DNA of 64,000 nt from Nitrospira sp. CR1.3 (GTDB lineage: Bacteria > Nitrospirota > Nitrospiria > Nitrospirales > Nitrospiraceae), in the NCBI GenBank assembly GCA_014055525.1, contig WIAH01000007.1:62001-126000 (forward strand), given 5' to 3'. Positions 16,640-28,062 of the stretch are shown piece after piece (the first letter of the stretch is position 1; every line of letters starts with the position of its first letter). The notes beneath the pieces were generated by a model. It had not been told where the DNA came from, did no database searches, and saw nothing but the letters and a program-made list of their open reading frames with translations. Made by a program: the position numbers and the translations under genes.

Positions 16640-17071
16640 TTACTCCTGCCGAGTGCGTTTCGATCGACTCCAGACCATGCCGGTCTGTTCCTTTGAACTG
16701 AACCCCAGTTTTTCGTAGAACCACGGCCGCCGCGTACAGAGCCAGAAGAGTTCAACCCGCTTCAGCCGGGGATGGTGAAGAATGCGCTGGACGATGTCTG
16801 TCCCGATGCCCTGCTTTTGATAGGTCTTGTCGACGATAACATCCCAGATCGTGGCGCGATAGACAAAGTCCGTCAACACTCGCCCGAACCCGACCAACTG
16901 ATCGCCATCCCACGCGCAGAGCGCTACGTCCGTATGTCGGAGCATTTCACGAGCATCCTCCAGCGTCCGTTCTTTGGCCCAGGGAGCTTGATGGAAAAGC
17001 TTGAGGAGTTGCTCCGGCTGAAGCTCTTTCTTTTCAGAAAAAATGACGGCGGTCTTGAGGGCAGGAGGCAT
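16640..17071 (-). CDS. GNAT-family N-acetyltransferase
   Basis: A 143-residue acetyl-CoA-dependent acyltransferase fold. The central strand ATIWDVIVDKTYQKQGIGTDIVQRI contains the acetyl-CoA pyrophosphate-binding loop (Q-x-x-G-I-G, about 86-91). It is followed by LFWLCTRRPWFYEKLGF, the usual C-terminal beta-bulge region. The acceptor substrate cannot be told from sequence. It lies alone, convergent with the beta-barrel gene and divergent from a small zinc-ribbon gene. Confidence 0.85.
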   Translation of the reverse strand: MPPALKTAVIFSEKKELQPEQLLKLFHQAPWAKERTLEDAREMLRHTDVALCAWDGDQLVGFGRVLTDFVYRATIWDVIVDKTYQKQGIGTDIVQRILHHPRLKRVELFWLCTRRPWFYEKLGFSSKEQTGMVWSRSKRTRQE

Positions 17072-17133
17072 CTTGTACTACAGTATCCCCTCGCAAGCGA
17101 TTGGAATGACAGCCCTAGTGTACGAGGAATCGC

Positions 17134-17313
17134 ATGCCAACGCAAGTCCGTAGCTGCCCGAAGTGCTTCCAACTTATGTGGTTGAGGGAGAACGACTACG
17201 AACTGCTCGACGAAGAGGCGGTTCGTGCAAAATGTCCGCACTGTGGATCGACCGTCCGTTTCAAATTGGTCTCCGAAGGCGCCAACGCCGCGGGTCCCAA
17301 GATGGGACACTGA
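17134..17313 (+). CDS. Small zinc-ribbon protein (59 aa)
   Basis: A 59-residue gene that simple length filters miss. It reads MPTQVRSCPKCFQLMWLREN, then about 15 residues, then AKCPHCGSTVRFKLVSEG. The CPKC and CPHC pairs (about residues 8-11 and 34-37) should bind one zinc as a ribbon, as in MJ0042-type and rubredoxin-like small proteins. GAGGAA lies four to five bases before the ATG, supporting real translation. Function is unknown; such ribbons commonly mediate nucleic-acid or protein contacts. Confidence 0.75.
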   Translation: MPTQVRSCPKCFQLMWLRENDYELLDEEAVRAKCPHCGSTVRFKLVSEGANAAGPKMGH

Positions 17314-17398
17314 CCTGCTCCCAACAGTTTCGAGATCTGAGTTCTTGGCCGGGGGGGTCCTTGGACAACTCAGAGTTCTCACCCTCGAACTCAGAACC

Positions 17399-17821
17399 TC
17401 ACATACCTCGCCCCGCGCCATCCAGTTCCGGTTTGTTTCCCGGCAGAATCTTGTGGAGCACCGCACGATACTCGGAGATTCGTTTCTCATCCGCTCGCCC
17501 CACGTCGATTTCCTTGTCCCGTTGCATTCGCTCGAGGTGATCCAACACGGCCAGCAGGGGCTGCACTGAACCGAGCAATTTGCCGACTTCGAACGCCTCC
17601 AATGATTCGATCAATGACTCGTTCAACCCCTTGTAGGCCGTACCGGAGCTCTGATTGCGGAATCGCGACACGATATTCTCGTACTCCTCAATCGCTTCAA
17701 ATTTTGGCTTGATGCCGGTCGGCACCGCCGCCAGGTGCACGATCGACGGCAACTTGGCCGCGTAGGTTTTCAATTGCGCCGTCAGCCCTCCGACCGTATC
17801 GAGCACATCCGCCGTCAGCAT
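17399..17821 (-). CDS. Hypothetical helical protein (140 aa)
   Basis: A 140-residue soluble protein predicted to be almost wholly alpha-helical, with amphipathic runs such as DTVGGLTAQLKTYAAKL, FEAIEEYENIVSRFRN and VQPLLAVLDHLERMQRD. No signal peptide, membrane helix or recognised motif is visible. It lies 32 bases after rluD on the same strand and is probably co-transcribed, but nothing ties it to pseudouridylation. Confidence 0.65.
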   Translation of the reverse strand: MLTADVLDTVGGLTAQLKTYAAKLPSIVHLAAVPTGIKPKFEAIEEYENIVSRFRNQSSGTAYKGLNESLIESLEAFEVGKLLGSVQPLLAVLDHLERMQRDKEIDVGRADEKRISEYRAVLHKILPGNKPELDGAGRGM

Positions 17822-17853
17822 GAGATCGTCCTAATCGAGTGCGGGGACACCTG

Positions 17854-18819
17854 TCAAGTTTCCCCCGCGCACTTCCGTTGGATCATGTGGTCAAGCTCCC
17901 ACATCACTTGCTCCATGTCGGACGGGGAGGGCATTGCGTATTGCTGCATTTCCCCGGTCGACGGATGATGAAAGCCCAATGTCTTGGCATGGAGCATCAC
18001 TCGTGGAATCTCGTGCCCGTTCACCTCGCACACTTTTCGACCGCCATAGGCAGGATCGCCCAGAATGGGGTGGCCGAGCGAAGCCAGATGTACACGGAGT
18101 TGATGGGTGCGACCGGTTCTCGGATAAAGCAGAACATGGGCGGCGAGCCTGCCGAATCGATGATCAACCTCGTATTCGGTCTCGGATGCTTTGGGTCGAG
18201 CGGTGCGAGCGGAGAACTTCTTCCGTTCTTTCGAATCGCGCCCGATGGCCAGCTGAATAAGCCCATGGCCTTTCTTCGGGGTTCCCCAAATTAGGGCTTC
18301 ATACACGCGGGTGATCGTGTGCTGCTTGAATTGGGCCGCGAGGTGCCGATGGGCCTGATCGGTTTTGGCAATGACCATCACTCCCGACGTTTCCTTATCG
18401 AGCCGATGGACAAGGCCGGGCCGTTCCTTGCCACCGATCGTCGAGATCGTACCTCCCGACGTTTGGAAGTGATGGAGGAGCGCGTTCACCAGCGTCCCTG
18501 ACCAATTCCCCGGCGCGGGATGGACAACGATCCCGGCCGGTTTGTTCAATACCAGCAGATGGTCGTCTTCAAAGAGTATCTCCAGAGGTATCGCCTCGCC
18601 CTTGAGCTCAAGCGGCTCGGCCTTCGGCACATCCATCGTAATCTTGTCTCCCGGCTTGATCTTCTGGCTCGGCTTGACGAGCTGATCGTTGATGCGGATG
18701 CGGCCATGCTCGATCAAGCGCTGCAAGGCAGATCTGGAGATGTCCCGTTCCCGGTTGACGAGAAACACATCCAGACGCTTCGGTTGCTCCCCGGAGGTGA
18801 TGATGAATTCGGTAATCAT
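17854..18819 (-). CDS. rluD: Ribosomal large subunit pseudouridine synthase, RluD/RluA family
   Basis: Isomerises specific uridines of 23S rRNA to pseudouridine. The 321 residues comprise an N-terminal S4 RNA-binding domain (about 14-62, RLDVFLVNRERDISRSALQRLI) and a RluA-type catalytic domain (about 80-300). The catalytic Asp141 lies in VHRLDKETSG; HPAPGNWSGTLVNALLHH and PRTGRTHQLRVHLASLGHPILGD complete the signature. The S4 domain and size favour RluD over RluA/RluC, though RluC also has S4. The ATG is at 18819. Confidence 0.9.
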   Translation of the reverse strand: MITEFIITSGEQPKRLDVFLVNRERDISRSALQRLIEHGRIRINDQLVKPSQKIKPGDKITMDVPKAEPLELKGEAIPLEILFEDDHLLVLNKPAGIVVHPAPGNWSGTLVNALLHHFQTSGGTISTIGGKERPGLVHRLDKETSGVMVIAKTDQAHRHLAAQFKQHTITRVYEALIWGTPKKGHGLIQLAIGRDSKERKKFSARTARPKASETEYEVDHRFGRLAAHVLLYPRTGRTHQLRVHLASLGHPILGDPAYGGRKVCEVNGHEIPRVMLHAKTLGFHHPSTGEMQQYAMPSPSDMEQVMWELDHMIQRKCAGET

Positions 18820-18947
18820 GTCATGCCCACGCTACTAGAGAGATTCTGTCAAATGCAATCGGTGATTACGGGAGTTTGCCTCCTTGCTAGAAGGGGATTA
18901 TGCTACGGACGCGAGGCTGGTCCCAATCTTCATGAGGAGGTCCCGCC

Positions 18948-19523
18948 ATGAGTGGCATTCGCCTGATCGCAAGTGCAATCCTGACCCTAAGCCTTCTCCT
19001 CGCAGAACGCTCCGGGGCATCGGATCGAGAAGGCATTCCGCCCGAGACTGTCGCCGACTACATCCATGCCGTTATCGAAGCGGACCGGACCTTTTATACC
19101 GTTCATGTCGTTGAGCGATTCCAGAAGGAGGGAGGAACCGTGGCAGCAGAGAACTGGCGCTCGCAAAAGAACGTCCTGCCTCTCCCGGCTCAGTTCCTGA
19201 TGGAATCGAGTGATCTGGCGGCCAAGACCGGCGCCAGGGTGCGTTACCGCCTCATCAGCCTTTGGCCGATCAATCCGCACAACGCCCCCTACAGTGAATC
19301 GGAGAAGAAGGGCCTGGAAGCCGTGCAGGAGCATCCAGAGCGGTCGGCCACGGGCACCGTCACTGTGGACAACCAAGCCTACTTTCAAGCAATCTACGCC
19401 GATTACGCCATCAGCCAAGCCTGCATCGGCTGCCACAATGCGCACCCTGGAAGTCCGAAGAGAGATTTCAAAATGCGAGATGTGATGGGAGGATTGGTGA
19501 TCGAGATTCCATTGGGAAAGTAA
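18948..19523 (+). CDS. Exported Tll0287-like (DUF3365) protein with one c-type heme site
   Basis: A 191-residue periplasmic protein. The signal peptide (core about 7-22) is followed by a PAS/GAF-like DUF3365 (Tll0287-like) domain with the usual LPLPAQFLMESSDL and YRLISLWPINPHNAP segments, and a single heme-c motif C159-I-G-C162-H163. Proteins of this type are heme-binding sensors or electron carriers; the redox partner is unknown. GAGGAGG lies ten bases before the ATG. It is divergent from rluD and stands just upstream of the Anbu operon (93-base gap), without evident functional link. Confidence 0.85.
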   Translation: MSGIRLIASAILTLSLLLAERSGASDREGIPPETVADYIHAVIEADRTFYTVHVVERFQKEGGTVAAENWRSQKNVLPLPAQFLMESSDLAAKTGARVRYRLISLWPINPHNAPYSESEKKGLEAVQEHPERSATGTVTVDNQAYFQAIYADYAISQACIGCHNAHPGSPKRDFKMRDVMGGLVIEIPLGK

Positions 19524-19615
19524 CGAGGGGCCTCTTCCGCTTCTGTCTCGACGGAACTGTCGAAGCCAAGAAGATGTTCTGCTAGGGTGGCCGCCCAGGA
19601 TACGAGGGCGCTTTC

Positions 19616-21040
19616 ATGAAATTCTCACAGTACGACCCGGGGGAGTTCTACGACGAGTTGTATGAGGGGACCGGCCAACCACGGCCCGGTAGTGCCCTCC
19701 TGCTGAGAAAGTTTGCCTCGTTGTCGGAAGGAGAACTCAAGAAGCGCCAACAGGCGGCGGAGCGTGTCATTCTCAATATGGGGATGACATTTGGCGTCTA
19801 CGGCAGTGACGACGGCCATGAGCAGATCTTTCCCTTCGACATCGTGCCCCGGATTGTCGAGCCATCGGATTGGGAACACATCGAATCAGGGCTCCGTCAG
19901 CGCCTCCGCGCCTTGAATCTGTTTATCGACGATGTGTACCACGAGCAGAAGATCCTGAAAGACGGGGTGGTTCCCGGTGAACTCATCTATTCCAGCAAAG
20001 GGTTTTTGAAGGCCTGCTGGGGTCTCAACCCGCCCCGCGGCATCTGGTGCCACATTGCCGGAATCGATCTGATCCGAATAGGTGACGGCCGGTACTATGT
20101 TCTTGAAGACAACATGCGATGCCCGTCCGGAGTGGCCTATGTGTTGGAGGCCAGACAGGTCATGAAGCGGACGTTTCCTGAGTTGTTCGACGCGTATCGC
20201 GTCCGGCCGGTTGATGGCTATCCGAGCCATCTCCTGGAAACGCTCCGGTATCTGTCAGATCTTCCCGATCCGACCGTCGTGATTCTCACTCCCGGAATTT
20301 TCAATTCGGCCTATTACGAACATTCCTTGCTCGCGCAAAAGATGGGGGTGGAATTGGTCGAAGCCAATGATCTCGTAGTTATGGACGGCTACGTCCACAT
20401 GCGCACCACCAAGGGATCTCAGCGCGTGGACGTCATCTATCGGCGAATCAATGACGACTATTTGGATCCGCTCGTGTTCCGCCGTGATTCCGTGCTCGGT
20501 GTCCCAGGTCTCATGGAATCGTATCAAAAAGGCAGAGTGGCGCTCGTCAATGCGCCAGGCACGGGGGTTTCAGACGACAAGGCGGTCTATGCCTACGTCC
20601 CGAAAATCATCAATTATTACCTGGCGGAGGAACCGATACTCCAGAATGTCCCCACCTACCTCTGTTCGGAAAGGCGCGATCGAGCCTACGTCTTGGAGCA
20701 TTTGGATCAACTGGTCGTGAAAGCCACGAACGAAGCCGGGGGGTACGGGATGATGATCGGCCCGCAGGCTTCGAAGCAGGAGCGAGCGGATTGTGCCAAA
20801 CGCATTGAGGCCGACCCCCGCAACTATATTGCCCAACCGACCCTCGCGCTCTCGCGGGTGCCCACCTTGGTCGAGGACCATTTAGAAGGGCGGCATGTCG
20901 ATCTGCGCCCATATGTCCTGTATGGCCGGGATATCTACGTGCTACCGGGAGGGATGACTCGCGTGGCATTGAGAAAGGGGTCTCTTGTGGTGAATTCCTC
21001 TCAGGGGGGAGGCAACAAGGACACGTGGGTTCTCTCATGA
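19616..21040 (+). CDS. Circularly permuted ATP-grasp protein (type 2), first gene of the Anbu operon
   Basis: A 474-residue member of the circularly permuted ATP-grasp family (DUF404/DUF407, CP_ATPgrasp_2). These are expected to form amide or peptide bonds using ATP, but no substrate is established. Landmarks are [50 protein letters not shown], the central [32 protein letters not shown] and a final [24 protein letters not shown]. It is complete. It is followed after 21 bases by an alpha-E gene and then anbu, the known conserved cluster of these three families. Confidence 0.93.
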   Translation: MKFSQYDPGEFYDELYEGTGQPRPGSALLLRKFASLSEGELKKRQQAAERVILNMGMTFGVYGSDDGHEQIFPFDIVPRIVEPSDWEHIESGLRQRLRALNLFIDDVYHEQKILKDGVVPGELIYSSKGFLKACWGLNPPRGIWCHIAGIDLIRIGDGRYYVLEDNMRCPSGVAYVLEARQVMKRTFPELFDAYRVRPVDGYPSHLLETLRYLSDLPDPTVVILTPGIFNSAYYEHSLLAQKMGVELVEANDLVVMDGYVHMRTTKGSQRVDVIYRRINDDYLDPLVFRRDSVLGVPGLMESYQKGRVALVNAPGTGVSDDKAVYAYVPKIINYYLAEEPILQNVPTYLCSERRDRAYVLEHLDQLVVKATNEAGGYGMMIGPQASKQERADCAKRIEADPRNYIAQPTLALSRVPTLVEDHLEGRHVDLRPYVLYGRDIYVLPGGMTRVALRKGSLVVNSSQGGGNKDTWVLS

Positions 21041-21061
21041 TCAAGTAATGCCTGGTCGTCG

Positions 21062-22042
21062 ATGCTGAGCCGCGTGGCAAGTTCCATCTATTGGTTAAAC
21101 CGCTATGTCGAACGGGCGGAGAACTACGCGCGCTTCATCGAAGTCAACTTGAACCTCAGCCTCGACCTTCCCAGAGGAACCGCAGAACAATGGGAACCGC
21201 TGGTGGCCACCACGGGTGATCATGAGAGCTTCGCGAGCCGTCACGGGAAAGCGACAAAGGACGCTGTGATTCAATTCCTTTCCTCCGATGCCGCAAATCC
21301 CAATTCCATCCTGTCCTGCCTTGTGGCCGCGCGGGAGAATGCCCGATCAGTCCGGGAAGTCATTTCCACCGACATGTGGGAGCAGGTCAACCGGTTCCAT
21401 TTAATGGTCAGAGAAGCCGTCTCTCGGGGGCTGTCCAGCCAGAACCTCCACGCGTTCCTGGCGGAGGTCAAGGCAAACAGTCATCTCTTTCTGGGGATTA
21501 GCGATGCCACCATGTCGCATGGGGAAGGCTGGCACTTTGCGCGCCTCGGCCGCTTACTGGAACGCGCGGACAAGACTTCCCGCATTCTCGATGTGAAATA
21601 TTTCATGCTCTTGCCGACCGTGGCCGAGGTCGGGACACCGTTCGATATTATTCAATGGTCGGCTCTCCTGAAATCCGCGAGCGCCCTCGAAATGTACTAT
21701 AAGCGCTTTGGCCGTATCTCGCCGGACGACGTGAGTACGTTCCTGATCCTCGACTCGACGTTTCCACGCGCCATTCGATACTGCCTCATCAAGAGCGAGG
21801 ACTCACTGCACGCCATTTCCGGATCCGAGCACGGGTCTTACCAGAACCAAGCCGAGAAACGCCTGGGCCGATTGCGCGCGCAGTTGGACTTCGGCGATCT
21901 GGAGGAATGCGTCGCCGACGGCCTGCACGAATTCTTGGATCATCTTCAAGAGCAGTTGAACGGTGTCGGCGAGGCTATTTTCGAAACCTTCTTTGCTCCA
22001 CGACCAATTCACAGTACAATCCCGACAGCGGAGGCACAATGA
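21062..22042 (+). CDS. Alpha-E superfamily protein
   Basis: A 326-residue all-helical protein of the alpha-E (DUF403) family, recognised by its start MLSRVASSIYWLNRYVERAENYARFIEVN and by NARSVREVISTDMWEQVN, FLGISDATMSHGEGWHFARLGRLLERADKTSRI and FPRAIRYCL (given as separate landmarks). Alpha-E genes almost always pair with circularly permuted ATP-grasp genes, sometimes as fusions, and are thought to form one enzyme. Biochemical function is unproven. Its TGA overlaps the ATG of anbu (ATGA), so expression of the two is coupled. Confidence 0.92.
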   Translation: MLSRVASSIYWLNRYVERAENYARFIEVNLNLSLDLPRGTAEQWEPLVATTGDHESFASRHGKATKDAVIQFLSSDAANPNSILSCLVAARENARSVREVISTDMWEQVNRFHLMVREAVSRGLSSQNLHAFLAEVKANSHLFLGISDATMSHGEGWHFARLGRLLERADKTSRILDVKYFMLLPTVAEVGTPFDIIQWSALLKSASALEMYYKRFGRISPDDVSTFLILDSTFPRAIRYCLIKSEDSLHAISGSEHGSYQNQAEKRLGRLRAQLDFGDLEECVADGLHEFLDHLQEQLNGVGEAIFETFFAPRPIHSTIPTAEAQ

Positions 22043-22809
22043 CCTTTTGTTTAGGCATGAAGGTTGAGGACGGGCTTGTCGGCATCGCCGATACGAGGGT
22101 CACGACTGGCGTGGAGTGCATCACGGCCAGAAAGGTCTCCATCCATCAGCATGGACGGCATTCGATGTTTCTTATGACTTCGGGACTGCGCTCCGTTCGA
22201 GACAAAGCCGTGACGTATTTCGACGAAGCCATCACCGAAAGCGATCAGACCTTCGATAAGCTGTTCAAAGCCGTCAATGTGTTCGCCACGCAGATCCGGC
22301 GGGTCGCACAAGAGGACAAGGAGGCGCTCGATAAGGCGGGTCTGACCTTCAATCTCCACGCCCTGGTCGGCGGACAGTTGGAGAACGACCAAGAACATAA
22401 GCTGTACCTTATCTATCCGCAGGGAAACTGGGTCGAGGTCAGCGAAGGAACCCCTTACTGCATTATCGGCGAATCAGGGTACGGCAAACCGCTGCTCGAT
22501 CGCGTACTGCGGTACCACTCCAGCATGGACCTGGCCATGAAGGTCGGATTTCTCGCCTTCGACGCCACGCGCACCAGCTCGACCAGCGTCGAATATCCTA
22601 TCGATGTCGTGCTCTATCGGCATGATACCTTCGACATCGTCGAACATCGATTTGAGAAAGAAGACCTTGCCGAGATCTCCTCCTGGTGGCAATCCAGAAT
22701 ATACGACTCCGTGGAAAAGCTGCCGTCGAAATGGTCCGATCGGCTGCTGGAATCTCTGCCGAAGGACACAAGATCATCTTCCAACAGCGCTGATAATCTT
22801 TCTTCGTGA
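22039..22809 (+). CDS. anbu: Anbu-type proteasome-related protease (HslV/beta-subunit family)
   Basis: A 256-residue Ntn-hydrolase of the bacterial proteasome-related family Anbu. After removal of Met1, Thr2 becomes the N-terminal nucleophile (TFCLGMKVEDGLVGIADTR). Asp at mature position 17 and Lys at about 31 (ARKVSIH) match the catalytic Thr1/Asp17/Lys33 of proteasome beta subunits. GIADTRVT and the later FLMTSGL, GESGYGKPLLDRVL and SVEYPIDVVLY are family features. No N-terminal propeptide is present. No AAA unfoldase is encoded nearby. ATG 22039 is the real start, in a four-base overlap with alpha-E. Confidence 0.9.
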   Translation: MTFCLGMKVEDGLVGIADTRVTTGVECITARKVSIHQHGRHSMFLMTSGLRSVRDKAVTYFDEAITESDQTFDKLFKAVNVFATQIRRVAQEDKEALDKAGLTFNLHALVGGQLENDQEHKLYLIYPQGNWVEVSEGTPYCIIGESGYGKPLLDRVLRYHSSMDLAMKVGFLAFDATRTSSTSVEYPIDVVLYRHDTFDIVEHRFEKEDLAEISSWWQSRIYDSVEKLPSKWSDRLLESLPKDTRSSSNSADNLSS

Positions 22810-22907
22810 GCCCTGTTCACTGTCCCGTAGTCCCAATGCTTCCGCCGGGCGACAGCCGAGTGGGACATTTCGAGGTAGAATCCGTGACGAGCTACGCTGG
22901 AGAGGAA

Positions 22908-23330
22908 TTAGATCCGACCAGTCTGACTGGTGCGTTCGGCGATCTTCTTGCGCAGGCGGGCTTTTTCTAGACTAATCTCGGCCTCTTTGAGCTCTGATGG
23001 AAGGCCGCCGGCTTTCAATCGCTGCTCTGCCTTCTCGACCGCGGCTTGAGCACGGCCCACATCGATGTCTTCGGCCTTTTCAGCAATCTCAGCCATGATG
23101 GTGACTCTATTCGGCGTGACTTCGGCGTAGCCCCAAAGAACGGCCATGTGGTTCATCTGATCGCCGACGCGATAGCGAAGCTCGCCAATACGTAACGTCG
23201 AGAGGAAATGGCAATGGCCCGGCAACACTCCGAACTCGCCCTCGGCGCCGGGCGCGATGACCTCGTCAACCTGCTGGCTCAGCAGCTGCTTCTCCGGCGT
23301 CACGACTTCTAAGAGAATTTTTCCAGCCAT
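22908..23330 (-). CDS. atpC: F1Fo ATP synthase epsilon subunit
   Basis: Rotor-stalk subunit of F1 that also inhibits ATP hydrolysis. The 140 residues show the N-terminal beta-sandwich (LEVVTPEKQLLSQQVDEVIAP, then GVLPGHCHFLSTL) and the C-terminal two-helix hairpin (about 90-135). Length is typical. It is the last gene of atpHAGDC, 16 bases after atpD, and is convergent with the Anbu operon. Confidence 0.96.
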   Translation of the reverse strand: MAGKILLEVVTPEKQLLSQQVDEVIAPGAEGEFGVLPGHCHFLSTLRIGELRYRVGDQMNHMAVLWGYAEVTPNRVTIMAEIAEKAEDIDVGRAQAAVEKAEQRLKAGGLPSELKEAEISLEKARLRKKIAERTSQTGRI

Positions 23331-23346
23331 CTGCTTATCCAGTTCT

Positions 23347-25771
<2,425 letters not shown>

Positions 25772-25784
25772 GGTTAGGTGCTAC

Positions 25785-25852
25785 GTCAACCGTTCAGAGT
25801 CAATGGTCAATCGTCAGTTTTTACGATTGACCATTGACGGTTGGCGGTTGAC
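25785..25852. repeat. Strong hairpin in the atpA-atpG spacer
   Basis: A perfect 16-bp inverted repeat, GTCAATGGTCAATCGT (25799-25814) with its complement at 25823-25838, encloses an eight-base loop. Outer arms GTCAACCG (25785-25792) and CGGTTGAC (25845-25852) extend it. The transcript would carry this structure directly before atpG, whose own ribosome-binding site is weak. It could be a mobile repeat or a control of gamma-subunit stoichiometry. Confidence 0.8.
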
Positions 25853-25857
25853 GTTAT

Positions 25858-27378
25858 TCAGGCTTTCGTCCCGTATCCCATCTTCTGCTTGAACGTCGTG
25901 AGAATCTCCTTAAGCCTTCCTCCGACCTTATCGTCGATCTTCCCGATGCTGGTCACTTCTTTCTTCAGATCGGGATGATGTTGTTGGACATAGTGGAGGT
26001 AGTCGGCCTCGAATTGCTGCACCTTGTCGACCGGCACATCGTCCAGAAATCCGTTCACTCCCGCATGAATAGACAGGACCTGGTCCCCGACTGGCATCGG
26101 TTTGTACTGGCCCTGCTTGAGCAACTCCACCATGCGCACACCGCGGGCAAGCTGCATCTGCGTGGCCTTGTCGAGCTCGCTGCCGAACTGCGCGAACGCC
26201 GCCATCTCCCGATACTGCGCGAGGTCCAGGCGGAGCGTCCCGGCCACCTGCTTCATCGTTTTGATCTGCGCCGATCCGCCGACTCGTGACACGGAGAGCC
26301 CGACGTTGATCGCGGGACGAATACCGGAATAGAACAGATCGCTGCCGAGATAAATCTGACCGTCGGTGATCGAGATCACGTTCGTCGGAATGTATGCGGA
26401 AACGTCCCCCGCTTGCGTCTCAATGATCGGAAGCGCGGTGAGGCTGCCGCCCCCGAGTTTGTCGCTGAGCTTCGCCGCACGCTCGAGCAAACGAGAGTGC
26501 AGATAGAACACGTCGCCGGGGTACGCCTCGCGACCCGGCGGCCTGCGAAGCAACAAGGACAACTGGCGATACGCGACCGCATGTTTCGACAGATCGTCGT
26601 ACACGATCAAGGCGTGCTTGCCGTTGTCGCGGAAGTACTCGCCGATGGCGGCTCCTGAGAACGGCGCCAAGAACTGCATCGGAGCCGGATCGCTCGCGCT
26701 CGCGGAGACGACCATGCTGTATTCCATCGCATGATTCTCCTCAAGCGTCTTCACGACACGGGCGACCGTCGAACGTTTCTGTCCGACGGCGACGTAAATA
26801 CAAAAGACGCCGAGGCCCTTCTGATTGATGATCGTATCGACGGCGATGGCGGTCTTGCCGGTTTGACGGTCGCCGATGATCAACTCGCGCTGCCCGCGGC
26901 CGATGGGTATCATCGCATCGATGGCCTTAATACCGGTCTGCAACGGTTCGCGGACCGACTGGCGGGTATTCACACCGGGCGCCACAACTTCGATGCGGGA
27001 GGAGTGCTGAGACTTGATTGGCCCCTTGCCGTCGATGGGCTGCCCGATCGCGTTGACCACACGCCCAACGAGGGCTTCACCGACCGGAATCTCTGCGATG
27101 CGGCCCGTTCGCTTGACCGGATCGCCTTCCTTGATTCCGACATCATCGCCCATCAACACGGCGCCGACGTTGTCCTCTTCAAGATTGAGCGCAATGCCAT
27201 AGAGGCCGCCGGGAAATTCCAGCATTTCTCCGGCCATGGCGCCGTCCAGACCATAAACTTTGGCAATGCCGTCGCCGACCTGAATGACCGAACCGGTCTC
27301 TTTGACGTCGACTTGCTTGTCGAAGCCTTTGATTTTCTCTTTGATGATCGCGCTGATCTCGTCGGCTTTAATCTGCAT
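25858..27378 (-). CDS. atpA: F1Fo ATP synthase alpha subunit
   Basis: Regulatory nucleotide-binding subunit of F1. The 506 residues show Walker [12 protein letters not shown], the arginine-finger neighbourhood [19 protein letters not shown], the [13 protein letters not shown] and [15 protein letters not shown] segments and the C-terminal helical domain. The start [20 protein letters not shown] is the usual N-terminus. It lies 18 bases after atpH. Confidence 0.97.
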   Translation of the reverse strand: MQIKADEISAIIKEKIKGFDKQVDVKETGSVIQVGDGIAKVYGLDGAMAGEMLEFPGGLYGIALNLEEDNVGAVLMGDDVGIKEGDPVKRTGRIAEIPVGEALVGRVVNAIGQPIDGKGPIKSQHSSRIEVVAPGVNTRQSVREPLQTGIKAIDAMIPIGRGQRELIIGDRQTGKTAIAVDTIINQKGLGVFCIYVAVGQKRSTVARVVKTLEENHAMEYSMVVSASASDPAPMQFLAPFSGAAIGEYFRDNGKHALIVYDDLSKHAVAYRQLSLLLRRPPGREAYPGDVFYLHSRLLERAAKLSDKLGGGSLTALPIIETQAGDVSAYIPTNVISITDGQIYLGSDLFYSGIRPAINVGLSVSRVGGSAQIKTMKQVAGTLRLDLAQYREMAAFAQFGSELDKATQMQLARGVRMVELLKQGQYKPMPVGDQVLSIHAGVNGFLDDVPVDKVQQFEADYLHYVQQHHPDLKKEVTSIGKIDDKVGGRLKEILTTFKQKMGYGTKA

Positions 27379-27396
27379 GGCTACTCCTATTCGCTG

Positions 27397-27936
27397 CTAT
27401 TCGCGCGTCAGCACTGTCCGCATGGCGCTCAGACGTCCCCGAACTGTGCTGTCGACAACCGTACTTCCGATATGGATCTGCAGACCGGCGAGGTGGCCGG
27501 CATCGGTATGAAACGTCACGTCGACCTCGCGTTTCAGCTGGTCGCGCAGGCGCGTCTTGATGCGGTCTTGCTCCGTAACAGGCAGGGGTGACGCCGATGA
27601 CACGATCACTTGCTGCGTGCCCTTGGACAGATCAACCAGGTTCGCAAAGGCCTCGGCAATGTCCGGCAGGAATCCGACCCGGTTTTTCTTGACGAGCTGC
27701 CCGAGGAACGCCTTTGCCGCGGGAGGACATCCAAGTCGTCCGCCCAGTTCCGTCAGCACGGCGATCTTTTCGTCGATGCCAAAGGCGGGTGACACCACGA
27801 CATGGCGCAAGGAGGCGGAATCCTTCATGGCCTGGCCGAGGCCGTTGAGAGTACCCCGCGTGGCTTCGATGGTCGATTGATCGAGAAGCTCGAAGAGTGC
27901 TTGTGCGTAACGTCGCGCAACTGCTGTCTTAATCAC
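27397..27936 (-). CDS. atpH: F1Fo ATP synthase delta subunit
   Basis: Peripheral-stalk subunit linking F1 to the b subunits. The 179 residues have the helical N-terminal domain (AVARRYAQALFELLDQ, later LGQLVKKNRVGFLPDIAEAF) and the C-terminal domain ending GLQIHIGSTVVDSTVRGRLSAM, which is diagnostic. The start is GTG at 27936 with only a weak ribosome-binding site. It is the first F1 gene here; no atpF, atpE, atpB or atpI lies upstream, so the membrane sector must be encoded elsewhere. Confidence 0.93.
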   Translation of the reverse strand: MIKTAVARRYAQALFELLDQSTIEATRGTLNGLGQAMKDSASLRHVVVSPAFGIDEKIAVLTELGGRLGCPPAAKAFLGQLVKKNRVGFLPDIAEAFANLVDLSKGTQQVIVSSASPLPVTEQDRIKTRLRDQLKREVDVTFHTDAGHLAGLQIHIGSTVVDSTVRGRLSAMRTVLTRE

Positions 27937-28009
27937 TGTCCAGGCCCGCTCTTTCCTCTTTTGGACAAACGAGAAGATTTCGCGCTAGTCGCACGAAAAT
28001 CGGCGCGCC

Positions 28010-28039
28010 AAGGTAGCATTGGCCGATGGGAACTGTCAA
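28010..28039 (-). promoter_or_regulatory. Possible promoter of the atpHAGDC operon
   Basis: On the minus strand a consensus TTGACA (28039-28034) is followed after 18 bases by TACCTT (28015-28010, 3/6). The -35 is perfect and the -10 weak. It lies in the 126-base gap between mnmA and atpH, the only place for an operon promoter. Confidence 0.4.
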
Positions 28040-28062
28040 TACAGGAACCGGAGTGGGAATAC

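Noticed and set aside
26731..27591. 286-codon plus-strand frame antisense to atpA/atpH
   Set aside because: Shadow of atpA and atpH in GC-rich DNA; no start signal or recognisable protein.
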